Counted from the stretch's first letter, positions 1-8,995 are shown. The stretch is DNA of 64,000 nt from SB25 sp050180705 (GCA_050180705.1 JBFXDX010000002.1:248001-312000); one strand, 5' to 3'. Made by a program: numbers and translations. The notes: generated from the letters alone by a model not told the origin.

Positions 1-515
1 AATGTGTATTCATAAGTATTGCCTGCTGGTGATTTGAATACGAATGTTTTACTGATTCCTGCTTCACTGGCTCCAATTAAGCTAGAATAGTTATCGGTTG
101 TTGGAGTTTCACCATCTATTGAAATAATTTGCCAACCCCTATCAATATTCTTTTCAGTTAAAGGCGAGTTTTTGAAAACGAATGAAATTATTAAATCCCC
201 ATCGGTGTTAAAACCCGATCCAAATCCAAAGCCCACATATGCACCTTGATTGTAATATGCTTCAAATTCAGTTCTGGTTGTTGCATAGCTCCATTTGTCC
301 GGAGGATTTACACGTAGAGCATTTATTAATTCTATAGGGTCTGAATAATTGTTTGGATCTACTACAGGCATTTGGTCGTACCATAAATAGTAACTCTCCA
401 TTATATTTAAAACTTCTTTGTTTATATTGACAGAGGAGTTATTGTCATCATCATCACAAGAGGATAACGATATTAGTGCCGTTGATAGCATTAAAAAGAA
501 AACGAGTTTTTTCAT
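1..515 (-). CDS. S41/PDZ-like lipoprotein, 5' part only (runs off window)
   Basis: The reverse strand is open from the ATG at 515-513 to the window edge (171 codons). The start MKKLVFFLMLSTALISLSSC is a lipoprotein signal peptide with the lipobox Cys at about residue 20, followed by an Asp/Asn-rich spacer, so an outer-membrane or periplasmic lipoprotein is expected. The segment NIMESYYLWYDQMP and the later GFGF/'GWQIISIDGETP' stretch resemble the N-terminal helix bundle and PDZ domain of Bacteroidota S41 (C-terminal processing) peptidases. The catalytic part lies outside the window, so enzymatic activity cannot be judged. The start codon is only one base past the stop of the EamA gene, so the two are probably cotranscribed. 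Confidence 0.6.
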   Translation of the reverse strand, partial: MKKLVFFLMLSTALISLSSCDDDDNNSSVNINKEVLNIMESYYLWYDQMPVVDPNNYSDPIELINALRVNPPDKWSYATTRTEFEAYYNQGAYVGFGFGSGFNTDGDLIISFVFKNSPLTEKNIDRGWQIISIDGETPTTDNYSSLIGASEAGISKTFVFKSPAGNTYEYT

Positions 516-516
516 A

Positions 517-1413
517 TTACATAGATTTTTTGTTATTGCTGAGGAATTGTTGAAATAGTATTGCTCCAATAATAATGATTAATCCAATAATAGTTGTCCA
601 TATTATTTTTTCGTGTAAAAAATAACTTACGAATAAAAGTGCAACAAAAGGAACTAGATATATAAAGTTTCCTAGTTTTGCTGTGTTTCTAGCATATTTC
701 ATAGCCTTTAGCCAAAGTACAAATGTTATTCCCATTTCGAAAGTACCAATAAAAATAGCGGCAAATATTCCTTTTTGTGAAAATATTTTAAATCCGTCGG
801 TTAGTATCATTGGAATGATACTGAAGAGTGTTGCTGCACTAAAACTTAGGAATAACTTAACTACCTCATCCTGTTTCTGATCTCTTACATTAATTATCCA
901 AAATGAAGCCCATACAAGAGAACTAAGCAGTGCTAATGCTACACCAACTGGTTTGCTTGCCGAGAAAATATCTATTTGTCCTTGTGATGAAATAAATGTT
1001 ACCCCAATAAAACTTAATAGCAATGCAGTGAAATCGTACCAGTGAAGTTTTTGTTTTAGAAATAGTGCTGCTAATAAAACCAATACAATTGGCCAAACGT
1101 AATTTAGGGGTTGTGCAACCTGTGCAGGTAAAAGACTATATGCTTGAAAAAGTACAAAATAGTATAGAAATGGGTTGAGGAATCCTTGAAGTAAGGATTT
1201 AATAAAATCTTTGGGTGTTGTTGAGATTAATTCCTTTATTTTTCCTTGGATAGTAAGAGCAGAAAACAAAATTATTGTTGCAAAAAATGATGACCAAAAT
1301 AGAAGTTGGATATAATTGAATGATTTCAACCCAAGTTTGAAAGCGGTAGCCGAAGTTCCCCAAAAAAGTATTACAAGCGAGGCGTATAGGTACGATTTCT
1401 TTTGGTTTTCCAA
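517..1413 (-). CDS. EamA/DMT-family permease
   Basis: A 298-residue protein with about ten hydrophobic segments arranged as two five-helix EamA halves. The first starts YLYASLVILFWGTSATAFKL and the second GVALALLSSLVWASFWI, the usual repeat of drug/metabolite exporters in the inner membrane. Substrate is unknown. The only plausible start is TTG at 1413-1411, because a TGA lies in frame three codons upstream and no early in-frame ATG exists. A Bacteroidota -7 match (TAGATTTG, minus strand) overlaps that TTG. It is separated from the suf operon by a terminator and is followed after one base by the S41-like lipoprotein gene. Confidence 0.85.
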   Translation of the reverse strand: MENQKKSYLYASLVILFWGTSATAFKLGLKSFNYIQLLFWSSFFATIILFSALTIQGKIKELISTTPKDFIKSLLQGFLNPFLYYFVLFQAYSLLPAQVAQPLNYVWPIVLVLLAALFLKQKLHWYDFTALLLSFIGVTFISSQGQIDIFSASKPVGVALALLSSLVWASFWIINVRDQKQDEVVKLFLSFSAATLFSIIPMILTDGFKIFSQKGIFAAIFIGTFEMGITFVLWLKAMKYARNTAKLGNFIYLVPFVALLFVSYFLHEKIIWTTIIGLIIIIGAILFQQFLSNNKKSM

Positions 1414-1472
1414 ATCTAATCAATTTTATGTGCAAGATATAAAGAAAATGCATTGAAGATTTTCTATTAATT

Positions 1473-1499
1473 AAAAAAAAGGTGGTCACAAAACCACCT
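1473..1499 (-). terminator. Rho-independent terminator of the suf operon
   Basis: On the minus strand a 7-bp stem AGGTGGT/ACCACCT (1499-1493 with 1486-1480) with a 6-nt loop is followed by eight T residues (1480-1473). It lies 9 nt past the stop of the SufT-like gene and ends the suf transcript before the EamA gene. Confidence 0.85.
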
Positions 1500-1507
1500 A
1501 ATATTTT

Positions 1508-1828
1508 TTATAAAAAGCCTAATTCCAGCATAGCCTCATCGCTCATTCTGCTTTTATCCCAAGGTGGGTCGAATGTAAGTTTGATAACTGCACCAGTAAC
1601 ACCTTCAATTTTTGAGACTTTCTCCTCAACCTCTTCAATGAGTTGGTCGGCCATTGGGCAGTTGGGCGCCGTTAGTGTTAGGGTGATGGTAACCTTTCGA
1701 TTTTCATCAACATCAATATCGTAGATTAACCCCAAATCGTAAATATTAACAGGAATCTCTGGGTCGTGTATGTTTTTTAGTGTTTTAACAATATCTGTTT
1801 GTATTGCTAGTTCGTCGCGTGGTTCCAT
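1508..1828 (-). CDS. SufT-like DUF59/MIP18-family Fe-S assembly protein
   Basis: A 106-residue protein that is almost entirely one DUF59 domain. The family signature DPEIPVNIYDLGLIYDI is at residues 22-38, and TLTAPNCPMADQLIEEVE holds the conserved Cys near residue 57. The family helps mature Fe-S proteins as an auxiliary carrier or adaptor. Its place as last gene of a sufBCDSE operon supports that role directly. The strong terminator follows immediately. Confidence 0.9.
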   Translation of the reverse strand: MEPRDELAIQTDIVKTLKNIHDPEIPVNIYDLGLIYDIDVDENRKVTITLTLTAPNCPMADQLIEEVEEKVSKIEGVTGAVIKLTFDPPWDKSRMSDEAMLELGFL

Positions 1829-1870
1829 ATTGATATGTTTTTCAGAAAAACAATCCTATTTAATTTAAGT

Positions 1871-2299
1871 TTATGCGTTGTTGCCTTTGGCTTGGAAAGC
1901 CAATGCATACATCCTCATTTGTTTAACCATTGCTACCAGCCCATTGCTGCGGGTCGGCGATAGGTTTTCCTTCAACCCAATTTTATCGATAAAGTATAGG
2001 TCTGCATCGAGTATTTCCTGTGGAGTCCTGTTTGTGAGAACCTTGATAAGCAACGAAACAATTCCTTTGGTGATAATTGCATCGCTATCTGCACTAAACT
2101 GAACTTTGCCATCAATTAAATCGGCATCGAGCCAAACTTTACTTTGGCAACCCTTAATCAGGTATTGGTCGGTGCGTTTCTTCTCATCAATTGGAGGTAA
2201 ATCCTTTCCCAACTCAATTAACTGCTGGTAGCGGTCCATCCAATCCTCAAATAAACTAAAATCGTCGATGATGTTATCTTGAACTTCGTTAAGTGTCAT
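1871..2299 (-). CDS. sufE: Cysteine desulfuration protein SufE
   Basis: 142 residues, normal for SufE. The sulfur-accepting cysteine is Cys51 in YLIKGCQSKVW, the family's central motif, and the fold continues with DSDAIITKGIVSLLIKVL. SufE takes persulfide sulfur from SufS and raises its activity, passing sulfur to the SufBCD scaffold. It lies about 100 nt downstream of sufS and about 40 nt upstream of the SufT-like gene in the same direction. Confidence 0.93.
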   Translation of the reverse strand: MTLNEVQDNIIDDFSLFEDWMDRYQQLIELGKDLPPIDEKKRTDQYLIKGCQSKVWLDADLIDGKVQFSADSDAIITKGIVSLLIKVLTNRTPQEILDADLYFIDKIGLKENLSPTRSNGLVAMVKQMRMYALAFQAKGNNA

Positions 2300-2400
2300 A
2301 TTCTTTTTTCTACAAAGATAATAATTAGGCTGTTTGGTTACTCGACTGCTTGACTGCTTGGTAAAAAGTTCTTGAAAGGATCTTTTCTATCAACGAACAA

Positions 2401-3651
2401 CTATTCAAACATCTCCTTCACCTTAATAACTCCCTCAACCAATCTGTCAACTTCCTCAAACGTATTGTAGAATGCTAACGATGCACGCACAGTTCCATCA
2501 ATCCCAAAATGGTCGATAACAGGTTGAGTACAATGATTGCCCGTGCGAACTGCAATTCCCATTTTATCCAGTATCATTCCGGTATCGTAAGGGTGAATAT
2601 TCTTTAAAACAAATGAAATTATGGATGCTTTATCCTTTGCCGTTCCAATAATTCTCAGACCATCTATTTCAAGCAACTTTTTTGTTGCATAGTTTAGTAG
2701 TTCTGTTTCGTAAGCGGTAGCCTGCTCAATTCCTACGGATTTGTAGTACTCAATAGCAGTGGCAAGTCCAGCAGCACCAATGTAATTAGCAGTACCTGCT
2801 TCGAACTTGAATGGCAATTCGTTGAACGTTGTTTTAGCGAACGATACAGTTGCAATCATATCGCCACCGCCTTGCCACGGAACCATTTGGTTTAACCATT
2901 TCTCCTTGCCGTAAAGCACTCCAATTCCTGTTGGACCATAAACTTTGTGTCCTGAGAATGCATAGAAGTCTGCATCGAGGTTTTGCACATCAATTATTCC
3001 GTGCTTTACACCCTGAGCGCCATCAATAAGCACTGGGACATTATGCCTGTGGGCAATTTCAATTATCTGCTTTATTGGATTTACTGTGCCAAGCGTATTG
3101 GAAACGTGGGTTACTGAAAGTATTCGTGTTTTAGGAGTGATGAGAGACTCAAGCATATCAACTTTAAGTTCACCGTTCTCATCGAAAGGGAGAACCTTGA
3201 GGTTTGCCCCTTTGCGCTCGCATAGCAATTGCCAAGGAACAATATTTGAGTGATGCTCCATTTCGGTAACAATCACCTCATCGCCCGATTTTACGAACAC
3301 CTCGCCAAACGAGAACGCAACCAAGTTTATTGATGCTGTTGTTCCTGCTGTGAAAACTATTTCGGATGTTTTCTCTGCATTAAGGAATGCTCTAACCACC
3401 TCACGTGCCTTTTCGTACTCATCAGTGGACTCTGCGCTTAGTTTATGAACTCCACGATGAATATTTGCATTGATTGAGTTGTAGAACTTCTCAATGGTGT
3501 AGAGAACAGCTTTTGGTTTTTGTGTTGTAGCACCGTTATCGAAATACACCAAAGGTTTGCCATACACCTCGCGTGATAGGATTGGGAAATCCTTCCTTAG
3601 AAAATCAACGTTGTTTGTTGCTCGTTCTTCGTTGTTTGGGAGTAAAGACAT
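2401..3651 (-). CDS. sufS: Cysteine desulfurase SufS (group II)
   Basis: A 416-residue PLP aminotransferase class V enzyme that removes sulfur from cysteine. The PLP Schiff-base lysine is Lys236 in AFSGHKVYGPTGIG and the persulfide Cys is Cys374 in RTGNHCTQP, where many homologues have RTGHHCAQP. The short loop around this Cys is the group II (SufS) form, which works with SufE, encoded next. The ATG lies four bases past the original end of the broken upstream four-helix-bundle gene. Confidence 0.95.
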   Translation of the reverse strand: MSLLPNNEERATNNVDFLRKDFPILSREVYGKPLVYFDNGATTQKPKAVLYTIEKFYNSINANIHRGVHKLSAESTDEYEKAREVVRAFLNAEKTSEIVFTAGTTASINLVAFSFGEVFVKSGDEVIVTEMEHHSNIVPWQLLCERKGANLKVLPFDENGELKVDMLESLITPKTRILSVTHVSNTLGTVNPIKQIIEIAHRHNVPVLIDGAQGVKHGIIDVQNLDADFYAFSGHKVYGPTGIGVLYGKEKWLNQMVPWQGGGDMIATVSFAKTTFNELPFKFEAGTANYIGAAGLATAIEYYKSVGIEQATAYETELLNYATKKLLEIDGLRIIGTAKDKASIISFVLKNIHPYDTGMILDKMGIAVRTGNHCTQPVIDHFGIDGTVRASLAFYNTFEEVDRLVEGVIKVKEMFE

Positions 3652-3721
3652 TTTGTTATTTTTTATTCTGATAGTAGTTGATGAAGCCGTTTATTAACAT
3701 TTTACAATTCTGAAGTTTGGT

Positions 3722-4012
3722 TCATAGTTGTTCATATTCAGCGTTGTTCAAATTGTAAATTTCCTTGCATAGAATGAGTTGTGTTTCTAACTCAAACATT
3801 GAGCCTCTAGCAATGAAAAGGAATTGAATGGTATCTTTTGTATGATTTCTACCAATACCTTCTGCAATATTTGATGGGATTGATACAGCAGCACGTCGTA
3901 TCTGAAGAGTTAGCCCGAATTGTTCGTTCGAAGGCATTTCATTAGTAAACGTGTAAACAAGTTTTACTAATTCTTTGGTTTCCTTCCAAACGTCTAATTC
4001 TTTGTAATCCAT
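3722..4012 (-). CDS. Four-helix-bundle protein (23S rRNA-IVP family), truncated by an in-frame stop
   Basis: Starting at the ATG at 4012 (MDYKELDVWKETKELV), 96 residues carry the IVP/S23 family core, including QIRRAAVSIPSNIAEG. A longer start at 4039 would add only residues read from an intergenic repeat. Translation stops at TGA (3724-3722), yet the same frame continues for 21 codons with TKLQNCKMLINGFINYYQNKK, a good match for the usual end of the family, to a TAA at 3658-3656. The gene therefore looks like a 118-residue protein that acquired a nonsense change losing most of helix 4. It sits between sufD and sufS. Function of stand-alone family members is unknown. Confidence 0.75.
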   Translation of the reverse strand: MDYKELDVWKETKELVKLVYTFTNEMPSNEQFGLTLQIRRAAVSIPSNIAEGIGRNHTKDTIQFLFIARGSMFELETQLILCKEIYNLNNAEYEQL

Positions 4013-4024
4013 CTTCCTTCTTTT

Positions 4025-4049
4025 ACGAACAACAATCAACCATCAACTA
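4025..4049. repeat. CAAC-rich dispersed intergenic repeat
   Basis: Between sufD and the truncated four-helix-bundle gene lies ACGAACAACAATCAAC followed by CATCAACTA. Close relatives occur at 2388-2404, 42369-42389, 46537-46570, 48919-48951 and 52502-52525, in either orientation and outside coding cores. Confidence 0.6.
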
Positions 4050-4051
4050 TA

Positions 4052-5416
4052 TTAACAGCAATGCATTGGACAGTTGTGGCAGCGCGATAATTCGCCGCGT
4101 AATCGTTTGTTAACTAAATCGTCAACCCTTTCGCGCAACGATTCAATCGAAACTCGCTTAACAACTTCGTGGGCAAAGCCAAACATCAACAGTAATTTTG
4201 CTTCGCGTTCGCCAATTCCTCGTGCACGCATATAGAATAATGCATCGTAGTCAATTTGACCAATTGTGGCACCGTGCGAGCATTTTACATCGTCGGCATA
4301 AATCTCAAGTTGAGGTTTGGTGCTCATTTTTGCATCAGCAGTAAGGAGTAAGTTGTTGTTCGATTGGTATGCCTGTGTTTTCTGTGCATCTCTACGAACA
4401 AGGATTCTTCCATTGAATGCGCCAGTAGCCTGATCATCGAGTATGCCCTTGTACAGCTCATTGCTGGTGCAATTTGGTACTGCGTGATCAATAAAAGTGT
4501 AGTTATCGGTATGCTGCGTGCGGTCAGTTAGGTACAATCCGTAAGCGTGAGCATCGGCGCCCTCGCCTGCAAGTTGCATATTCAGGTTGTTTCTGATAAA
4601 TCCACCGTGGAGCGATAGAACATTCGAAACCATCTTTGAGTCACGATCCTGCTTAACGTATGTGTGTGTGAGTTGATTCGAATCGTTGTGCTCGTTCTGC
4701 ATTTTCACAAATTCCAGTTGAGCGTTTGCGCCAACGACAATCTCGGTTACAACATTCGATATAAATCGTTTTGGCGATAAAGAGTGGTCACAAACCAGTA
4801 CGTTTGCCTGGCTCGATTCCTCCATTATTATTAGGTTGCGATACTGTACCAGTAAATTCTCATCCGACATCAATAGGTTGATAATCTGGATTGGTTTTGT
4901 GCAGACAACACCTTTTGGAACATAGATAAAAACTCCATCTTGAGCAAAAGCGGTGTTTAATGCAACAAGTCCATCAGTATTATTCTCGGCTTGGGTGTTA
5001 TAGTGCTTTTCTAACAAGTGTGGATATTTTGCAGCAGCATCAATAATGCTTCCGATAATAATCCCATTATCCAAAACTTGAAGCCTATTGGGGTTTGGCA
5101 GGTAAAAGCCATTTAAAACCAATGCAAGATGTGTGTCGAGTTCAGGAATATCGCAGCGAAAAATATCCTCAACCTTAAAAGTGATATTCTTAGGCGCAAA
5201 GTATTTCTCGTACTCGTAGCTAAAGATCGATTCAACTTTAGAATACTTATACTTCTCGTTTTTTTGAGTTGGTAAGCCAAGTATTCTGAAGTTTTGGATT
5301 GCCTCCTCGCGGTGATGATTCATTAATGCTGAACTTCCCTCCGAAATCAAATCAAGATTATCGAGGTAAAGGTTCACCATTTCATCCTTTATATTTTGTG
5401 TGGCAGTTTTGCTCAT
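4052..5416 (-). CDS. sufD: Fe-S cluster assembly protein SufD
   Basis: A 454-residue member of the SufB/SufD beta-helix family and partner of SufB and SufC in the SufBC2D scaffold. Recognisable stretches are DGVFIYVPKGVVCTKPIQI, the helix core, and KCSHGATIGQIDYDALFYMRARGI, the most conserved block near the C terminus. The protein ends in a cysteine-rich tail, RCHNCPMHCC, not needed for the beta-helix and possibly metal-binding. It follows sufC by about 60 nt. Confidence 0.95.
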   Translation of the reverse strand: MSKTATQNIKDEMVNLYLDNLDLISEGSSALMNHHREEAIQNFRILGLPTQKNEKYKYSKVESIFSYEYEKYFAPKNITFKVEDIFRCDIPELDTHLALVLNGFYLPNPNRLQVLDNGIIIGSIIDAAAKYPHLLEKHYNTQAENNTDGLVALNTAFAQDGVFIYVPKGVVCTKPIQIINLLMSDENLLVQYRNLIIMEESSQANVLVCDHSLSPKRFISNVVTEIVVGANAQLEFVKMQNEHNDSNQLTHTYVKQDRDSKMVSNVLSLHGGFIRNNLNMQLAGEGADAHAYGLYLTDRTQHTDNYTFIDHAVPNCTSNELYKGILDDQATGAFNGRILVRRDAQKTQAYQSNNNLLLTADAKMSTKPQLEIYADDVKCSHGATIGQIDYDALFYMRARGIGEREAKLLLMFGFAHEVVKRVSIESLRERVDDLVNKRLRGELSRCHNCPMHCC

Positions 5417-5478
5417 CTTTTCTGACTGTTAGACTGATTGACTATTAGGTTTTAGTGTCTGTTTAAATTTACGAACAA

Positions 5479-6225
5479 CTAATTTCCGTTTTTAATCCAA
5501 TCGTATCCTTTTTCTTCTAGTTCTAGTGCCAACTCTTTGCCCGAACTTTTAACAATGCGTCCGTTGTAAAGGATGTGAACAAAATCAGGAATGATGTAGT
5601 CCAAAAGCCTTTGGTAGTGAGTAATAACTATTGTAGCATTGTTGGCAGTCTTTAGTTTATTCACACCGTTAGCCACAACGCGTAATGCATCAATGTCCAA
5701 ACCAGAGTCAGTCTCGTCGAGGATCGATAGTTTTGGCTCAAGCATAGCCATTTGGAAAATTTCGTTTTTCTTTTTCTCTCCACCAGAAAAACCCTCGTTT
5801 ACCGAACGATTTGTTAGAGCAGAATCAATCTCAACCAACTCTTTACGCTCTCGTAAAAGTTTTAGAAAATCCGACGCAGATAGTGGTTCTAGGTTGCGAT
5901 ACTTGCGATGCTCGTTCACCGCAGCCTTCATAAAGTTAACCATACTAACGCCTGGGATCTCCACAGGATACTGAAAACTTAGAAAGATTCCTTCGCGTGA
6001 GCGAACCTCTGCAGGCATTTCGAGTACATCCTTTCCGTTGAATGTTACAGAACCGTGAGTTACCTGCACTAATTCTCTGCCGGTTAGTACCGATGCCAAA
6101 GTGCTTTTTCCCGAACCGTTAGGTCCCATAATGGCGTGAACCTCACCGGGTTTTACTTCTAGGTTGATACCTTTTAGTATCTCTTTATCGTTTATTTTTG
6201 CGTGTAAATCCTTAATTACTAGCAT
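5479..6225 (-). CDS. sufC: Fe-S cluster assembly ATPase SufC
   Basis: A 248-residue ABC-type ATPase without membrane domains. Walker A is GPNGSGKST (residues 34-42), the ABC signature is FSGGEKKKNE, and Walker B with the D-loop is LSILDETDSGLDID. The KKKNE signature and ETDSGLD are typical of SufC rather than transporters. SufC dimerises on SufB and SufD and drives cluster assembly on the scaffold. It lies between the intact four-helix-bundle gene and sufD. Confidence 0.95.
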   Translation of the reverse strand: MLVIKDLHAKINDKEILKGINLEVKPGEVHAIMGPNGSGKSTLASVLTGRELVQVTHGSVTFNGKDVLEMPAEVRSREGIFLSFQYPVEIPGVSMVNFMKAAVNEHRKYRNLEPLSASDFLKLLRERKELVEIDSALTNRSVNEGFSGGEKKKNEIFQMAMLEPKLSILDETDSGLDIDALRVVANGVNKLKTANNATIVITHYQRLLDYIIPDFVHILYNGRIVKSSGKELALELEEKGYDWIKNGN

Positions 6226-6301
6226 TTATTTTGACTTTATAGGTTTGACAATTTGTTTAATCAGAATTTGATGAAGTTAAAGGAAGTTAGATGAAGTTAA
6301 T

Positions 6302-6679
6302 TTATTCATTCTTTGAAATTGTTGAAGCATAGGAATTCAAAAGATAACTCACTTCATTTATACTATCATTTAACTTTTCAAACTGTTCTATGTTGATATA
6401 TTCTAAATCTTTACTAAGAATCGAATAGTATCTAGATTCCTCTAAACTACCCTGAGCAATATTTAAAAACCTAAGTTTATCCAATTTTCCTTTTCTTTTA
6501 TAGCCTTCGGCAATGTTTGCTGGAACAGAAATAGCAGATCGTCGGAATTGTGAAGTTAATGCGTAAATTTCTTCCTGAGGAAATTTTTTTGTTAGGGAAT
6601 ATACTAAAAGAACCATTTTGTGAGCCTTTTGCCAAACTAACAAGTCTGTAAACACGTTTGTTGGATTCCTCTGATTCAT
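6302..6679 (-). CDS. Four-helix-bundle protein (23S rRNA-IVP family), intact
   Basis: 125 residues from the ATG at 6679 (MNQRNPTNVFTDLLVWQKAHKMV). Family hallmarks are LLVWQKAH, SQFRRSAISVPANIAEGYKRKGK and the fourth helix FEKLNDSINEVSYLLNSY. A TTG at 6742, just behind a GAGGAGG sequence, could extend it by 21 residues, but the family normally begins near the chosen ATG. It occupies the sufB-sufC junction and is only about 40% identical by eye to the truncated copy at 3722, so it is not a recent duplicate. Function unknown; the family includes proteins encoded in 23S rRNA intervening sequences and the Avd accessory proteins of diversity-generating retroelements, neither of which is present here. 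Confidence 0.85.
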   Translation of the reverse strand: MNQRNPTNVFTDLLVWQKAHKMVLLVYSLTKKFPQEEIYALTSQFRRSAISVPANIAEGYKRKGKLDKLRFLNIAQGSLEESRYYSILSKDLEYINIEQFEKLNDSINEVSYLLNSYASTISKNE

Positions 6680-6750
6680 AATATTCCCTTTATTCGATTT
6701 ACTTCTTAAATATTCCTCTAACTTCAATATATCTTCCTCCAATTCCTCCT

Positions 6751-8199
6751 CTAACCTACACTTCCTTCCAAACTAATCTGGAGTAATTTCTGCGCTTCAA
6801 CGGCGAATTCCATAGGGAGTTTGTTCAATACTTCCTTGGCGTAGCCATTGATAATCAGTCCCACGGCATCCTCGGTGGATAAGCCACGCTGGTTACAGTA
6901 GAAAATTTGGTCTTCGCCAATTTTTGATGTTGTAGCCTCGTGTTCAACAATTGCAGTGGGGTTATCTACCTCAAGGTATGGGAATGTGTGTGCTCCGCAC
7001 TTATCACCTAAAAGCAACGAGTCGCATTGTGAGAAGTTTCGTGCATGATCGGCTCCTTTGAGAACTTTAACCAAACCACGGTAGCTATTATTGCTAACTC
7101 CTGCAGAAATACCTTTCGATACAATTCTGCTACGGGTATTCTTACCAATATGGATCATCTTTGTTCCAGTATCGGCCTGTTGATGGTTGTTTGTAACTGC
7201 CACCGAGTAGAACTCTCCGTAAGAGTTGTCGCCTAGCAATATACAGCTAGGATACTTCCAGGTAATTGCAGAGCCAGTTTCTACTTGAGTCCAAGATATT
7301 TTGCTGTTTTTCCCTTTGCAAATACCTCTTTTTGTAACAAAGTTGTAGATACCTCCAACGCCATTCTTATCGCCAGGATACCAGTTCTGTACGGTCGAAT
7401 ATTTTACCTCTGCATTTTCGTGAGCCACAATTTCTACAACAGCAGCGTGGAGTTGATTCTCATCGCGCATTGGAGCAGTACAGCCTTCTAGGTATGAAAC
7501 GTAACTCTCATCATCGGCAACGATCAATGTGCGCTCAAACTGCCCGGTGTTAGATGCGTTTATGCGGAAATAGGTGCTAAGCTCCATTGGGCAACGAACT
7601 CCCTTTGGAATATAACAGAACGAACCATCGCTGAAAACAGCAGAGTTAAGTGCTGCAAAATAATTGTCGGTAGTTGGCACAACCGATGCTAGGTATTTTT
7701 TTACCAAGTCGGGATGCTCCTTTATAGCCTCGCTCATTGAGCAGAAAATAATGCCTTGCTCGGCCAACGTTTCGCGGAAAGTTGTTTTAACCGAGGTGCT
7801 ATCCATAACAGCATCAACCGCAACGCCCGAAAGCATTTTTTGTTCCTCTAGAGGAATCCCAAGTTTATCGAAAGTCTCCTTTAGAATTGGGTCAACTTCA
7901 TCCAAACTCTCAAGGGTTGCTTTTTGCTTTGGTGCAGCATAGTATATAATGTCCTGATAGTCGATAGGCGGAATTTGGAGATGAGCCCATTCTGGCATTT
8001 CCATGTTTAGCCAATGACGGAAAGCTTTAAGCCGGAACTCAAGCATCCATTCAGGCTCCCCTTTTTTCTCAGAGATTAAGCGAACAATATCCTCGTTAAG
8101 CCCTTTGGGAATTGTTTCTGTTTCGATTTCGGTAACAAAGCCATACTTGTATTCCGATCCAGTTACCTCATCAAGTATTTTATCCTGTTCGTTTGTCAT
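6751..8199 (-). CDS. sufB: Fe-S cluster assembly protein SufB
   Basis: 482 residues, the main scaffold subunit of SufBC2D. The family blocks DGSFCYIPKGVRCPMELSTYFRIN, GSAITWKYPSCILLGDNSYGEFYSVAVTNNHQQADTGTKM and CDSLLLGDKCGAHTFPYLEV are all present, with the cluster-related Cys in DKCGAHT. It is the first gene of the operon. A promoter-like pair lies 137-168 nt upstream, giving a leader of about 130 nt in which no known riboswitch or Fe-S regulator site was recognised. Confidence 0.96.
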   Translation of the reverse strand: MTNEQDKILDEVTGSEYKYGFVTEIETETIPKGLNEDIVRLISEKKGEPEWMLEFRLKAFRHWLNMEMPEWAHLQIPPIDYQDIIYYAAPKQKATLESLDEVDPILKETFDKLGIPLEEQKMLSGVAVDAVMDSTSVKTTFRETLAEQGIIFCSMSEAIKEHPDLVKKYLASVVPTTDNYFAALNSAVFSDGSFCYIPKGVRCPMELSTYFRINASNTGQFERTLIVADDESYVSYLEGCTAPMRDENQLHAAVVEIVAHENAEVKYSTVQNWYPGDKNGVGGIYNFVTKRGICKGKNSKISWTQVETGSAITWKYPSCILLGDNSYGEFYSVAVTNNHQQADTGTKMIHIGKNTRSRIVSKGISAGVSNNSYRGLVKVLKGADHARNFSQCDSLLLGDKCGAHTFPYLEVDNPTAIVEHEATTSKIGEDQIFYCNQRGLSTEDAVGLIINGYAKEVLNKLPMEFAVEAQKLLQISLEGSVG

Positions 8200-8336
8200 T
8201 CTTATAAGACTCTAGATGTTATGTACAAGACATCATATAATTCTGTCTTGCTGAATTTTATTACTAAAAGTAAACAACCCTTACTGGCTATTGTTTAAAA
8301 AATAACGATCAAATTAGAATTAATCTAAATTAACGG

Positions 8337-8367
8337 CAAAGATATTCAGTTTGAATGTAAATTGAAA
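8337..8367 (-). promoter_or_regulatory. Predicted promoter of the suf operon
   Basis: On the minus strand TTTC (8367-8364), a 19-nt spacer and TATCTTTG (8344-8337) match the Bacteroidota pattern TTTG-N19-TAnnTTTG with one mismatch. The mraZ promoter in this window has the same TTTC-N19-TATCTTTG form. Confidence 0.55.
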
Positions 8368-8492
8368 AGAAAAAAAGATGTTATTTGTGATGTTTTATGT
8401 CAATCTATATTTAAATATAAATTAGAGCATTGTTGATATGTAATGATGTGATTTAAAATCTTTATATTTACTAGACATATTAAAAAATAGAT

Positions 8493-8942
8493 ATGGGACG
8501 TTTTAGATTCTATATTCTTGCGTTGGTTTTGATAGTGGCTGCTTGCAAAAACAGAACTACAGTGGTTGATAAAGAAAGGTGTAAACAAGAGATAATTCAG
8601 ACAGAAAGGGATTTTGCCAAAATGGTAAAAGAGCAAGGATTGCAGGCTGGCTTTACATTTTTTGCCGATTCAAATGCAGTTATTCGCAGAGGAAACGAAA
8701 CATTGATAAAGGGTAAAAAGGAGATAGAGGAAAATTATGGAAATTCTCGCTACAAGGATGTTGTATTGGAGTGGGAGGCCGATTTCGTAGATGTATCCGA
8801 AAGCGGTGATTTAGGATATACCTATGGCCATTATAGTTTTGAATCGCGAGATTCGGTTGGTAATCCAATAAATGCAACAGGAATATTCCATACTGTATGG
8901 AAGCGTCAGTCCGATGGATCGTGGAGATATGTTTGGGATTAA
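8493..8942 (+). CDS. DUF4440/SnoaL-like lipoprotein
   Basis: 149 residues. The start MGRFRFYILALVLIVAACKN is a lipoprotein signal with the acylated Cys at about residue 18. The rest is a cystatin-like alpha+beta fold of the DUF4440 type: an N-terminal helix (IIQTERDFAKMVKEQG), FADSNAVIRRGNETLIKGKKEI and a C-terminal strand pair ending GIFHTVWKRQSDGSWRYVWD. Such domains bind small ligands or are steroid-isomerase-like, but no specific role can be assigned. It is divergent from sufB and followed 54 nt later by a hydrolase gene. Confidence 0.8.
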   Translation: MGRFRFYILALVLIVAACKNRTTVVDKERCKQEIIQTERDFAKMVKEQGLQAGFTFFADSNAVIRRGNETLIKGKKEIEENYGNSRYKDVVLEWEADFVDVSESGDLGYTYGHYSFESRDSVGNPINATGIFHTVWKRQSDGSWRYVWD

Positions 8943-8995
8943 GTTTTGCACGTTAATGCTGGATAAATATTAATAGTACTTGTAAACAGTTAGAT

